Shown here: piece after piece, positions 1-7,598 of the stretch
Layout of the letters: each line of letters opens with the position of its first letter
How positions within the stretch are numbered: the stretch's first letter is position 1
Origin: a virus
Virus record (IMG/VR): IMGVR_UViG_3300017751_000039
Span: 1 to 44,936 of that record
Direction: 5' to 3' (one strand)
Length of the DNA stretch: 44,936 nucleotides
The notes under the pieces: generated by a model
What the model was told of the DNA's origin: nothing
The model's input: only the letters and a program-made list of their open reading frames with translations
Databases searched by the model: none
Position numbers and translations under genes: made by a program

Positions 1-11
1 CGTATAATAAT
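1..11 (+). promoter_or_regulatory. Possible early/middle promoter element, cut by window edge
   Basis: The first bases read CGTATAATA, which would complete the TTCGTATATT-type motif seen before other non-structural genes (2306, 37547, 42910) if TT precedes the window. Its distance to the start at 33 (about 34 bases) matches those sites. The missing upstream bases make this weak. Confidence 0.25.
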
Positions 12-32
12 TAATTAAAACAAATAAAAGTT

Positions 33-842
33 ATGTTAGATTACACAAATTCAGAGTTCAAAAGTTTAGAAGAGTTAAGAGAAATCGCTCCAAGTATTTT
101 TACCCAAGTTGGTTCAGAAAATACAAGTGATAAGTACACCCACATTCCAACTGATCAAGTGATCAAAGATATGGAATTATTAGGTTGGGGAGTTGTTGAT
201 GCAAAAGAAGTTAAATCTAGAAAAGAATCAACAAATGGTTTCCAAAAACATTTAGTTGTTTTTAGAAATAATGATGTTGTTATTAATGGTGAAGATGGTG
301 ATACTGTTTACCCACAAGTATTACTTACAAATTCACATGATGGAAAAAATTCATTCCAATTTACAGCTGGATTGTTTAGAATGATTTGTGAAAATGGTTT
401 AGTTATAGCTACAGATACATTTGAGGATATTAAGATTCGTCATATGGGTTATGATTTTTCAACTTTACAAGATACTATTAAAGAAATGGTTGAAAAATTA
501 CCTTTAACTGTTGAAGCAATGAATAAGATGAAAGAAGTTGAATTACAAGAAGAACAAATGTTTGATCTTGCTAAATCGTTTCTAGATATTAGAGTAGAAG
601 GTACGGAAAATACCTTTGATGATCAAGCAATTGAAGAAGTTTTAGAAGCTCAACGTTCAAAAGATGAAGGTAATATGCTTTGGGAAGTATTTAATCGTGT
701 TCAGGAAAATATTATTGAAGGTAATTTCGAATATATTACAAAAACAGGAAAAAAACGTCAAGCTCGAGTTATTAAAAACTTTAAGCAAGATCAGATTGTA
801 AATAAAAAAATGTTTAGTAAAGCTTTAGAATTTGCAGCATAA
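33..842 (+). CDS. DUF932-family phage/plasmid protein
   Basis: This 269-residue protein resembles the DUF932 (phage/plasmid-related, TIGR03299-like) family. Supporting features are the central stretch around residues 88-125 (pattern YPQVLLTNSHDGKNSFQF, then a Gly-Leu-Phe-Arg-Met-Ile-Cys-Glu-Asn-Gly-Leu segment) and the helical, acidic C-terminal half. DUF932 proteins are common in phages and mobile elements. Their biochemical role is not firmly established; association with DNA metabolism has been suggested. The start is preceded by an A-rich leader (AAATAAAAGTTATG) like that of the HD and 42951 genes. The stop overlaps the next start (TAATG), so the lipoprotein gene is probably translationally coupled. 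The family call is from pattern recognition only. Confidence 0.7.
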   Translation: MLDYTNSEFKSLEELREIAPSIFTQVGSENTSDKYTHIPTDQVIKDMELLGWGVVDAKEVKSRKESTNGFQKHLVVFRNNDVVINGEDGDTVYPQVLLTNSHDGKNSFQFTAGLFRMICENGLVIATDTFEDIKIRHMGYDFSTLQDTIKEMVEKLPLTVEAMNKMKEVELQEEQMFDLAKSFLDIRVEGTENTFDDQAIEEVLEAQRSKDEGNMLWEVFNRVQENIIEGNFEYITKTGKKRQARVIKNFKQDQIVNKKMFSKALEFAA

Positions 843-1492
843 TGAAAAAGTTAATTTACATAAGTTTAGTAATTTCCCTCCTTGCATGTAGTAAGGAGGA
901 GATTACTTTATCTCCATATCCATGTTTAGATGGAAATTGTGATACCTTCTTTTATATTGACCCCGTAGTTTCTCCTGGGGTGTATCAAGATGGGAATGGA
1001 TATTGGCATATTCAACATTGGGGATATCAATATTTTACTATTAAAGGTGAACTAGATGAAATACATCCAGATTATATTATTAATGGTACTCCTTTAGTTG
1101 AAACTATATTTGATTCCAATTATTGGCTTTGGATAAATGGTCTTACTTTTACAGTACCCTTGTATAGTGTTCTTGGTTTTTTTACTAGTGGGGATTATTT
1201 AAATCCTATTCCTGTTGGAAATTTAACCTATACTATTGAAAATATGACTGAACTCCATCCTCCACTTAATATTGTAGGTTATGAGGTTAGTAAACACCAA
1301 TGTTTAGATTGTCCTTATACTTCTGAATTGTTAGGTACACGTAGTAAATACACTACATTTCCCCAACAACAAATTTTCTTTGATAATCAAATGGTAGGGG
1401 ACACAGCTACTATATTTATAAAAACTATATTTAATACCGATATAGGGCCTAAAGCTGAAGTTGAAAAAGAACTTAATATTATATTTGACTAA
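842..1492 (+). CDS. Phage-encoded surface lipoprotein, candidate superinfection-exclusion factor
   Basis: This 216-residue protein begins with a signal peptide (MKK, then a hydrophobic core at residues 4-14) and a lipobox Leu-Leu-Ala-Cys with Cys16 as the lipidation site. Directly after it comes Ser-Lys-Glu-Glu. Cys-X-Lys-(Asp/Glu)2 fits the lipoprotein export signal described in Capnocytophaga, which sends lipoproteins to the outer face of the outer membrane. The mature part is rich in Trp, Tyr and Phe and looks all-beta. It contains a Cys-Leu-Asp-Cys pair near residue 155 and an earlier Cys-X4-Cys at residues 28-33. No family is recognised. The gene overlaps the stop of the DUF932 gene (TAATG) and its own stop overlaps the next small ORF. 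Phage lipoproteins often block receptors or DNA entry by later phages; that role here is inferred. Confidence 0.75.
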   Translation: MKKLIYISLVISLLACSKEEITLSPYPCLDGNCDTFFYIDPVVSPGVYQDGNGYWHIQHWGYQYFTIKGELDEIHPDYIINGTPLVETIFDSNYWLWINGLTFTVPLYSVLGFFTSGDYLNPIPVGNLTYTIENMTELHPPLNIVGYEVSKHQCLDCPYTSELLGTRSKYTTFPQQQIFFDNQMVGDTATIFIKTIFNTDIGPKAEVEKELNIIFD

Positions 1493-1629
1493 TGAATTAC
1501 CAAATTAAAGAAAGATTATATTATAAAGTAAATAAAGCTATTGATTCTTTGGAATCACGAGATATTAATGGTACCTTACTTATATTAGAAAGTTTAAGAA
1601 AAGAAATACAAGATAAAATTTACGATTAA
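1492..1629 (+). CDS. Small hypothetical protein (45 aa)
   Basis: A short ORF begins at the ATG overlapping the lipoprotein stop (TAATG) and ends with TAA at 1627-1629. It encodes 45 mostly helical residues, beginning MNYQIKERLYYKV and ending KEIQDKIYD. The coupling to the upstream stop, complete tiling of the gap, and Lys/Ile/Glu-rich composition like its neighbours support it as real. No homologue or function is recognised. It may be a small regulatory or anti-host protein, but nothing in the sequence shows this. Confidence 0.55.
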   Translation: MNYQIKERLYYKVNKAIDSLESRDINGTLLILESLRKEIQDKIYD

Positions 1630-1633
1630 AATT

Positions 1634-1825
1634 ATGGAAAAACAAACATTAGAAGAACAAAAAGCAGAATTAATTAATGATTTATTAGCAGTTAGTACTG
1701 TAATGGATGAATTATGGGATTACCACCCAGATAACCCTAATAAAAAAGATGTTGTTCATGAATATAAAGTCTTAGAAAAGATTTTAAAGGATGTAGAACA
1801 GGAAATTAAGGAATTAGAGAATTAA
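1634..1825 (+). CDS. Small coiled-coil hypothetical protein (63 aa)
   Basis: This 63-residue, highly charged protein is rich in Glu and Lys. It has two heptad-like helices (residues 4-27 and 40-62) separated by a Pro/Asn-containing turn (YHPDNPNKKD). It starts four bases after the preceding stop, in the same tight operon. The helix-turn-helix hairpin shape suggests a small coiled-coil dimer or a binding partner of another phage protein. No family is recognised. Confidence 0.6.
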   Translation: MEKQTLEEQKAELINDLLAVSTVMDELWDYHPDNPNKKDVVHEYKVLEKILKDVEQEIKELEN

Positions 1826-1831
1826 TTTACA

Positions 1832-1840
1832 TATTTATAA
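1832..1840 (+). promoter_or_regulatory. Late-promoter-like motif TATTTATAA
   Basis: TATTTATAA lies 13 bases before the ATG at 1845 and 22 bases before the in-frame ATG at 1854. The same motif sits about 20 bases before the starts at 4391, 7599, 21195, 24998 and 40808. The T4 late consensus TATAAATA is its reverse complement. The role is inferred. Confidence 0.45.
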
Positions 1841-1844
1841 TTAA

Positions 1845-2279
1845 ATGACATTAATGATAGATAAAAATAAAATATTTCAACTATTTGTAGATGGTAAGGA
1901 AATCGAAGATGATAAGACCAAACAAGAAATAAAAGATTTTATGAATGGACCTTATGCTAAAATAGGGATGTTTGTTAAACTCATTCAAAATCATGAAATA
2001 TTCCATAAAAAATTAGAAAAATTTCTTAAACAAGAACAACCAGATTATAATGTTGAATCTACTAAGGAAGCATCTGAATATACTGTCTATCACAGGGCTT
2101 GGAGTTATATAAAGCAAATTAATTTAGATCAAAAAGATGATATTAATGCTATTATAAATTTTAATCCAAAAATATTTCTTAAAACTTTAGACAGCGCAAT
2201 CCAATTTTTTGAATCATATGAAGAATATGAAAAATGCGCACATATATATAAAATCAAAGAAATAGTTAAAGCAGTTTAA
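1845..2279 (+). CDS. Hypothetical helical protein (144 aa)
   Basis: This 144-residue protein is predominantly helical and Lys/Glu-rich, with aromatic clusters (residues 40-55 and 115-130). No family is recognised. A second in-frame ATG at 1854 would give MIDKNKIFQLFV. That start fits the usual 20-24-base spacing from the TATTTATAA motif at 1832 better than the ATG at 1845, which is only 13 bases from it. It is the first gene after a possible late promoter and lies upstream of the HD hydrolase. There is no signal peptide or membrane segment. Confidence 0.6.
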   Translation: MTLMIDKNKIFQLFVDGKEIEDDKTKQEIKDFMNGPYAKIGMFVKLIQNHEIFHKKLEKFLKQEQPDYNVESTKEASEYTVYHRAWSYIKQINLDQKDDINAIINFNPKIFLKTLDSAIQFFESYEEYEKCAHIYKIKEIVKAV

Positions 2280-2305
2280 AAATAATTAGGTTCCCCAAAA
2301 ATCTA

Positions 2306-2317
2306 TTCGTACATTAG
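2306..2317 (+). promoter_or_regulatory. Possible early/middle promoter motif TTCGTACATTAG
   Basis: TTCGTACATTAG lies in one of the few real intergenic gaps (2280-2354). Related TTCGTATATT sequences occur right after a stop at 37547 and in the gap at 42910. The element resembles a Bacteroidota -7 box (TAnnTTTG) only loosely. It may drive the small ORF at 2355/2415, the HD hydrolase and the sigma factor gene. Confidence 0.4.
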
Positions 2318-2414
2318 TATTACAGGTTTTGTAAGAAAAGGGAATAAGAAGGGATTGGAAATAAAGGTAATAAAAGGGGTTAAGGAATACCCTGTTAATC
2401 AATATAAATATATT

Positions 2415-2579
2415 ATGAAAAACAAAGATTATGTAATTCAATTATTAGAAAAATTAGAGGGTAAATTTGCCCAATTAGATTTTATCACTACCAGACAAGA
2501 ACCATTAGAAACTTATAAAAAGGTACTTAATGAGGGTAAAGATATTATATCAGATGTAAAAACAGCAATTGAAAGATAA
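2415..2579 (+). CDS. Small conserved-looking helical protein
   Basis: The ATG at 2415 gives 54 residues: a helical protein with pattern LLEKLEGKFAQLDF, then ISDVKTAIER at the C terminus. It resembles small T4-like marine-phage proteins of about 60 residues that lie near the sigma and UvsY region. A longer reading from TTG at 2355 adds 20 residues without evident conservation. That longer start would sit 49 bases from the promoter-like motif at 2306, so it cannot be excluded. The function is unknown. The gene ends 14 bases before the HD hydrolase. Confidence 0.55.
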   Translation: MKNKDYVIQLLEKLEGKFAQLDFITTRQEPLETYKKVLNEGKDIISDVKTAIER

Positions 2580-2593
2580 ATAAATAAAGGGTT

Positions 2594-3370
2594 ATGAAAT
2601 TAACAGCAGAGCAAATTCAAGCAAATTGGGTTGAATTTAATACTAATATCGAAACATATATAACTGGTGATCGTAAACAGAAATTACTTGATTTCTATAA
2701 AAAATATGAAGACCGTATTATTCTAATGCCGGCATCCCATAAGAAAGAATACCATTCAGCATTCCCAGGTGGGTATGTAGATCACGTTAATAGAGTAGTA
2801 AAAGCCGCTTTATCCATGTCCGCTGTATGGGAAGGATTTGGTTGTGATATGACTACTTTTACCCAGGAAGAATTGGTATTTTCGGCGATTAATCATGATT
2901 TAGGTAAAATGGGAGATGAAGAACATGAATCTTACATACCTCAGACTGATCAATGGAGAAGGGATAAATTAGGTGAAGAATATATGCATAATAAGAAAAT
3001 TGCATTTGCTTCTGTACCAGATCGTGGATTATTTTTATTACAATCATATGGGATACAATATACATTTAATGAAATGTTAGCTATCCAGACCCATGATGGT
3101 TTATATGATTCTGCTAATGAAAAATATTTAAAATCATTTATGCCAGAAACAAAACCTCGTACATCTTTACCATTTATATTACACCAAGCTGATATGATGG
3201 CTGCACGTATTGAATTTGAAATTGAATGGCTTCCAAAGTTTTCTAAAGATAGCGTGGCTACGCCAAAGAAGAATTATACATTGTCATCAAATAAAAAAAC
3301 TAATACCAAATCTAAGGCACTTAATACAATCACAAGCCCAGGTTTAAAAAATATGTTAGATAATTTGTAA
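2594..3370 (+). CDS. HD-domain metal-dependent phosphohydrolase
   Basis: This 258-residue protein carries an HD-superfamily metal site: His64 in GGYVDHVNRV, the His101-Asp102 pair in INHDLGKMG, a further His in the AIQTHDG segment, and Asp200 in HQADMMAARIE. HD enzymes hydrolyse phosphate esters, such as nucleotides or cyclic nucleotides; the substrate here is not visible. The C-terminal 40 residues are Lys/Ser/Asn-rich and probably disordered. The start has the A-rich leader AAATAAAGGGTTATG, and the stop overlaps the next start (TAATG). In a lytic phage it could adjust nucleotide pools or degrade a signalling nucleotide used in host defence. The role is inferred; the superfamily call is firm. 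Confidence 0.85.
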   Translation: MKLTAEQIQANWVEFNTNIETYITGDRKQKLLDFYKKYEDRIILMPASHKKEYHSAFPGGYVDHVNRVVKAALSMSAVWEGFGCDMTTFTQEELVFSAINHDLGKMGDEEHESYIPQTDQWRRDKLGEEYMHNKKIAFASVPDRGLFLLQSYGIQYTFNEMLAIQTHDGLYDSANEKYLKSFMPETKPRTSLPFILHQADMMAARIEFEIEWLPKFSKDSVATPKKNYTLSSNKKTNTKSKALNTITSPGLKNMLDNL

Positions 3371-3642
3371 TGATAGAAATCATAATTATTATATTAAGCT
3401 TATTAGTCGTTATCTTAGGATATACGACTTTTAACCTTTTACGTAAAAATGAAAGAGCAGAAGATATTATAATTCAATACAATGAATATATTGGTGAATT
3501 CAATAAACAACTTAAATTTACTAGTGATCGATTAAATAAAATTGATGCTAAAGGAATTTTTGAAAGTGATGATGAAATCGGTTGGTTTTTTAAACAAATA
3601 AAAAACTTACAAGACGGGATGAATAAGTTCCGAATCAACTAA
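3370..3642 (+). CDS. Small membrane-anchored protein next to the sigma factor
   Basis: This 90-residue protein has one N-terminal transmembrane segment (residues 2-22, almost pure Ile/Leu/Val), then a helical coiled-coil-like region and an acidic FESDDEIGWFFKQI motif near residue 65. Similar short proteins with an FESDDEVG-like motif are familiar from T4-like marine phages. The gene overlaps the HD gene by one base and its stop abuts the sigma factor start. The cytoplasmic part probably interacts with another phage protein. The function is unknown. Confidence 0.65.
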   Translation: MIEIIIIILSLLVVILGYTTFNLLRKNERAEDIIIQYNEYIGEFNKQLKFTSDRLNKIDAKGIFESDDEIGWFFKQIKNLQDGMNKFRIN

Positions 3643-4353
3643 ATGGCACTACCTAAAAAAAGAAGAAAAAAGAGTAAAAACTACTTTACTCAAGAGACAG
3701 AGGACTATATTGTTAAATATAATAACCAACCTGATCCAGAAATAAGAAGTGTGATATATGAACAACATATTCATTATCCCTTTTTTAAGCTTACTCAAAA
3801 TATAATTCATACTTTTAAATTTTATCATACTGAGGTTGAGAATTTAGAACATTTGCAACATGAAATAATAACCTTTTTATTGTCTAAGATGCATTTATTT
3901 GACCCTGGAAGGGGAGCAAAAGCCTATTCTTATTTTGGAACTATAGTAAAACGTTGGTTAATACTATATAACCAAAAAAATTACACTAAAAAAATAAAAA
4001 AAGTAGATGTAGATGTACTTACTAGTGAAAACTCAACCCATACTTATAAAATGGATGAGAATAAAACTAAAAGTGATTTAGATAAATATATAGATTTATT
4101 TGTAGATCATACTACTCAAAATATATTAGAACTTTTCCCAAAAAAGAATGATGCTCAAATAGCAGATGCTATTCTTGAATTATTCAGAAAAAGAGAAACA
4201 TTAGAAGTATTTAATAAAAAAGCACTTTATATATACATTAGGGAAATGGTAGATGTAAAAACTCCAAAAATTACAAAAATAGCGGATAAATTACATGATG
4301 TATTTAAATCACAATATATTTTTTACCTAGAGAACGGTTACGCTAAATTCTAA
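3643..4353 (+). CDS. 55: gp55-like late-transcription sigma factor
   Basis: This 236-residue protein resembles the T4 gp55 family of late sigma factors. It has a basic N terminus (KKRRKKSKNYF), then TQETEDYIVKYNN and EQHIHYPFFKLTQNIIHTFKFY. A sigma region 2-like core follows around residues 85-115, with FDPGRGAKAYSYFGTIVKRWLI. In T4, gp55 replaces the host sigma and directs RNA polymerase to late promoters together with the sliding clamp and gp33. Placement just before the structural genes, whose groups carry a TATTTATAAT motif, suggests this protein reads that motif. The residue 125-236 part is less conserved. It starts directly after the previous stop. Confidence 0.85.
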   Translation: MALPKKRRKKSKNYFTQETEDYIVKYNNQPDPEIRSVIYEQHIHYPFFKLTQNIIHTFKFYHTEVENLEHLQHEIITFLLSKMHLFDPGRGAKAYSYFGTIVKRWLILYNQKNYTKKIKKVDVDVLTSENSTHTYKMDENKTKSDLDKYIDLFVDHTTQNILELFPKKNDAQIADAILELFRKRETLEVFNKKALYIYIREMVDVKTPKITKIADKLHDVFKSQYIFYLENGYAKF

Positions 4354-4369
4354 ATCCTTTTTATATTCA

Positions 4370-4380
4370 TATTTATAATA
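4370..4380 (+). promoter_or_regulatory. Late-promoter-like motif before the tail module
   Basis: TATTTATAATA starts 21 bases upstream of the ATG at 4391. It lies in the short gap between the sigma factor gene and the first baseplate-region gene, where a late promoter would be expected. The same core occurs at seven other intergenic positions. Confidence 0.55.
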
Positions 4381-4390
4381 AAATAATATT

Positions 4391-4750
4391 ATGGGATCAT
4401 TGGATAGTGTTGTATTTGGGAAGAAAAAATTTTCCAATATTTTAGAAGAAATATACAACAATCAAAAAAAGAAAGAAAAACAAATATCAGGTTTAATCTC
4501 TGAACTTAAACCCCTTATTAATGATATAGGTGATGCAACTTTAATTGTACCCCTTATAAAAGAATATATGGATATTGGTGTTCGTAACGATGAACAATTA
4601 ATTAAAATGGCTACTATAGTACAACGTGCACTCAATAATAGTTCCAGCGAAGATTCTATGGGTATAACAGAAGAAGAAAAAGCAGATTTAATGGCTGAGT
4701 TAGACAAACTTAATAATAACTTCGAGGAAAAAAAGGAAAATAATGAATAA
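4391..4750 (+). CDS. Hypothetical protein opening the baseplate cluster (119 aa)
   Basis: This 119-residue protein is almost wholly helical. It has a Lys-rich segment at residues 24-32, a Leu/Ile-rich centre and a very acidic C terminus. It is led by a late-type motif and overlaps the gp5-like spike gene by eight bases, so it is probably co-translated with the spike. Position and size suggest a baseplate-hub assembly factor or chaperone, but no specific T4 counterpart is recognised. A reverse-strand ORF at 4462-4707 is a shadow of this gene. Confidence 0.65.
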   Translation: MGSLDSVVFGKKKFSNILEEIYNNQKKKEKQISGLISELKPLINDIGDATLIVPLIKEYMDIGVRNDEQLIKMATIVQRALNNSSSEDSMGITEEEKADLMAELDKLNNNFEEKKENNE

Positions 4751-6077
4751 AGCAGGATTTGGTGGTTTAAATTCTACATTTAATGCAACAATCCAGAATA
4801 GAGAAGATATTTTTTCTCAACTAGATTCATTAAAAGCTCAATTTATTACTGCTAGAGTAACGGATATAATTATTAGTAATACTCATCCCCTATTTAATAC
4901 TTATGGTGGGTGGAATGGGTTAGGTACTATATTTTTTGAGCCTATTTCTAATTTGGGATCAATTGAAGAAACAACTACTAATCCAACAGCAACCCCTTTA
5001 TTACCTTATTTAAAAAATTATCCTTTAATTAATGAAATAGTAGTATTATTTAACCTTCCAGGTAAAAATGTAAGTCAAATTACAAATAATACTAATATAT
5101 TACAATATTATTATCTTAATCCTGTAGGTATTTGGAATCACCCACATCATAATGCTTATCCTAATTCTTTAAGTACAAATAATCCTGGAAAAGAAGTAGA
5201 TTATGAACAAATTGAAAGTGGTATAGTTCGTAGAGTTACAGATTTTTCAACAGATATAAAATTAAATAGCCCCTTATTAGAAAAAGGTTCATTTGTAGAA
5301 AAAACCAATATCCATCCTTTACTTCCCTTTGCTGGTGATAATATATATGAAGGTAGATGGGGAAATTCTATAAGGTTAGGTAGTACAGTTCCTAAAAATT
5401 CAATATCGGGTTCTTCTAATACTGATGATTATCAAAATAATTGGTCATTTGTTGGAAAAAATGGAGATCCTATTACAATATTAAGAAATGGTCAACCTAA
5501 AGATTCATCTGATGCTGGATGGTTGCCTATTATAGAAGATATAAAAGAAGATTTATCATCTATTTATATGACTTCATATCAACAGATCCCTTTAAGAGCA
5601 GCAAGTGAAAATTATTCTGCATTAAACCCAGAACCTTTATTACCCCGAGAATTTTTTAATCCCCAAATAATTTTAAACTCAAATCGTTTAATATTTAATG
5701 CTTCTTCTGATAGTATATTAGCAAGTGCTCAGGATTCAATTTCTTTGTCTTCAAATAATCAAATAGGACTTACTTCTAAAAATATAAATATTTCATCCCC
5801 AAGTATTAAAATAGGAGGTACAACTGCAGATGAACCTGCTTTACTAGGAGGTTCTTTTATACAACAATTTAGTATTTTAGTTGAGCAAATTCAAGTATTA
5901 GCTGTTGCTTTAAATGGTTTAGAAGGTTATGATATAAATGCAACCAACATTGAAACATCAGGTGTTGATTTAGCTGCTCAATCTTTAATGGATGTATGTA
6001 AAAATATAAAAAATTTACTACCAAAAGATGGTAAGATTACATCCCCATTATTATCTAATTCTATAAGACTAAAATAA
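4743..6077 (+). CDS. 5: Baseplate hub/spike protein, gp5/VgrG-like, without lysozyme domain
   Basis: This 444-residue protein resembles cyanophage-type gp5. An N-terminal region (residues 1-150) has an OB-fold-like character. A conserved segment near residues 200-215 (IYEGRWGNSIRLGST) and NGDPITILRNG around residue 240 follow. Residues about 310-370 form Asn/Ser/Ile-rich beta-helix repeats (NRLIFNASSDS, ISLSSNNQIGL, NINISSPSIKIGG), as in T4 gp5 and VgrG needles. The protein would form the trimeric tip that pierces the outer membrane. Unlike T4 gp5, no lysozyme domain is apparent between the OB and helix regions. It overlaps the 4391 gene by eight bases and the next gene by one. Confidence 0.8.
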   Translation: MNKAGFGGLNSTFNATIQNREDIFSQLDSLKAQFITARVTDIIISNTHPLFNTYGGWNGLGTIFFEPISNLGSIEETTTNPTATPLLPYLKNYPLINEIVVLFNLPGKNVSQITNNTNILQYYYLNPVGIWNHPHHNAYPNSLSTNNPGKEVDYEQIESGIVRRVTDFSTDIKLNSPLLEKGSFVEKTNIHPLLPFAGDNIYEGRWGNSIRLGSTVPKNSISGSSNTDDYQNNWSFVGKNGDPITILRNGQPKDSSDAGWLPIIEDIKEDLSSIYMTSYQQIPLRAASENYSALNPEPLLPREFFNPQIILNSNRLIFNASSDSILASAQDSISLSSNNQIGLTSKNINISSPSIKIGGTTADEPALLGGSFIQQFSILVEQIQVLAVALNGLEGYDINATNIETSGVDLAAQSLMDVCKNIKNLLPKDGKITSPLLSNSIRLK

Positions 6078-7570
6078 TGGCAAAAGATAATTCAAATCCA
6101 AATAATGTAGGTAGTTTAGGTACTCAATCCTATTTAGCTTCTTCATCTTTAATTAGACAAGGAACTAATGATATAGGATATATTAACATTTTATCTTTAA
6201 ATGATGGTGCTTTAAAAACAGAAACTGTTGTAACTAGCACAGATTCAATACCTAATAAAATATCAGAAGCTTCAGATACTTTACCTAATGACCAATTAAT
6301 AATTAATGCCTTAGATGAACTTCAAAAAGATATGAATGTTGATCCTGGTACTTATACTATTAGTTCTACAACCTATTATGAAGTACCTAATACAATTAAA
6401 AAAGAATATATAATTAAGGGTACTGTAATTGACTTTTATAAAAATGAAACTATAGCTAATGCTAATGTAATATTACCTCTTCCTGGGACTAAGTTTAGTA
6501 CTAGAACAGATAAAAATGGAAGATTTAAAATTAAAGCTACCTACCCAGTTAATAAAGATACTGAAAAAGTTGCTATAAAACCCCCTATTTTAGTTACAGC
6601 AAAAGGATTTATTCCTCAAAAATTAACTCCGTATGCTTTAGATTCAACAGTAAGAGAAGATCTAAAAACTACAGAATTAAAATCTGTAAAGGGTTTAACA
6701 GATAAAGCTAAAGCCGATTTAGCAAGAACTAAAGCACAAACTATACTTTTAATACAAGCATTAGGCAAAAAAAGTACATTAAAAATTTTGCTAAAAATGT
6801 TTATTCAACAATGTAAAGAAAGATTAATACCTTTACTTTTAACTTTATTACAATCTTTTTTAATAGGTGAAATAATTAAATATCTAACTGGTCAAATCAC
6901 CGCAGAAGAATGTGAAGGACCATGCCCATCCCCAGAAGAAGTAGAAAAAATAAAGGCAAAAAGAAATAGAATTGTAAAACAGTTAAATCAAATTTATAAA
7001 ATGTTAAATACTGCTTTAATTATAGCAGGAATTTTAGGTGGATTATCAGCTTTACTTTTAATTGCTTCTCAAATTATTAAATCAATACCACTACCAACTT
7101 CTGTTCCTCCTGGTGTTGGTATCCCTACAAGTTTAATCCTTAGATTTCAAACCTTAATAACAAAACTAGAAACTTTATCTAAAACCATCTTCACCCTATC
7201 TTTAGGTATAGCAGGTGCATTACTTGTTTTATTAGGATTATTAAAACAAATAATTCAATTACTAAACTTATTAGACCAACAATTTGAAAGATGTAGTGAT
7301 ACCGAAGGGTTAGATGAACTTGATTTCCAATTAATCCCAGATGAAGCAGAATTAGATACTCCATCAAATGATACAGTAAATGGTTTTACTTTAACCACAG
7401 TAGCTGATAATAAAGGAATAGTTGGTTCATTACAAAAAAGATATGCTACGGCAACAGATTCATTAGGTGTTGTAGTTTTAAAAGGAGAACCATCATTTAG
7501 TGCAAGTGACCAAATTTTAATCGATGAACTTGCATTTTATATACGATCAAATGATTTAAAAGCAAACTAA
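6077..7570 (+). CDS. Tail/baseplate-cluster protein with CarboxypepD_reg-like domain and hydrophobic helices
   Basis: This 497-residue protein has three parts. Residues 1-110 form a low-complexity Ser/Asn/Thr-rich leader. Residues about 112-185 form a beta-sandwich resembling the carboxypeptidase regulatory-like domain (KGTVIDFYKN, then ANANVILPLPGTKF, TDKNGRFKI and a V-T-A-K-G-F segment). Residues about 230-400 are helical, with strongly hydrophobic stretches near 240-265, 309-335 and 368-395 and a Cys-rich turn at 277 (EECEGPCPSPEE). The C-terminal 90 residues are acidic and mixed. It sits between the spike and gp25 genes. This combination could be a hub component that enters the host envelope, but no known tail protein is matched. 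The domain call is moderately sure, the function unknown. Confidence 0.65.
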   Translation: MAKDNSNPNNVGSLGTQSYLASSSLIRQGTNDIGYINILSLNDGALKTETVVTSTDSIPNKISEASDTLPNDQLIINALDELQKDMNVDPGTYTISSTTYYEVPNTIKKEYIIKGTVIDFYKNETIANANVILPLPGTKFSTRTDKNGRFKIKATYPVNKDTEKVAIKPPILVTAKGFIPQKLTPYALDSTVREDLKTTELKSVKGLTDKAKADLARTKAQTILLIQALGKKSTLKILLKMFIQQCKERLIPLLLTLLQSFLIGEIIKYLTGQITAEECEGPCPSPEEVEKIKAKRNRIVKQLNQIYKMLNTALIIAGILGGLSALLLIASQIIKSIPLPTSVPPGVGIPTSLILRFQTLITKLETLSKTIFTLSLGIAGALLVLLGLLKQIIQLLNLLDQQFERCSDTEGLDELDFQLIPDEAELDTPSNDTVNGFTLTTVADNKGIVGSLQKRYATATDSLGVVVLKGEPSFSASDQILIDELAFYIRSNDLKAN

Positions 7571-7575
7571 TCTAA

Positions 7576-7588
7576 TATTTATAATAAA
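7576..7588 (+). promoter_or_regulatory. Late-promoter-like motif TATTTATAATAAA
   Basis: A full TATTTATAATAAA copy begins 23 bases before the ATG at 7599. It sits in a 28-base gap between otherwise nearly contiguous tail genes, as expected for an internal late promoter. Confidence 0.55.
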
Positions 7589-7598
7589 TCAATATAAC

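Noticed and set aside
2280-2414. A tRNA in the gap
   Set aside because: A GGTTC-like string is present but no cloverleaf stems can be built around it. The same applies to the gaps at 36041-36103, 36980-37062 and 42875-42950.
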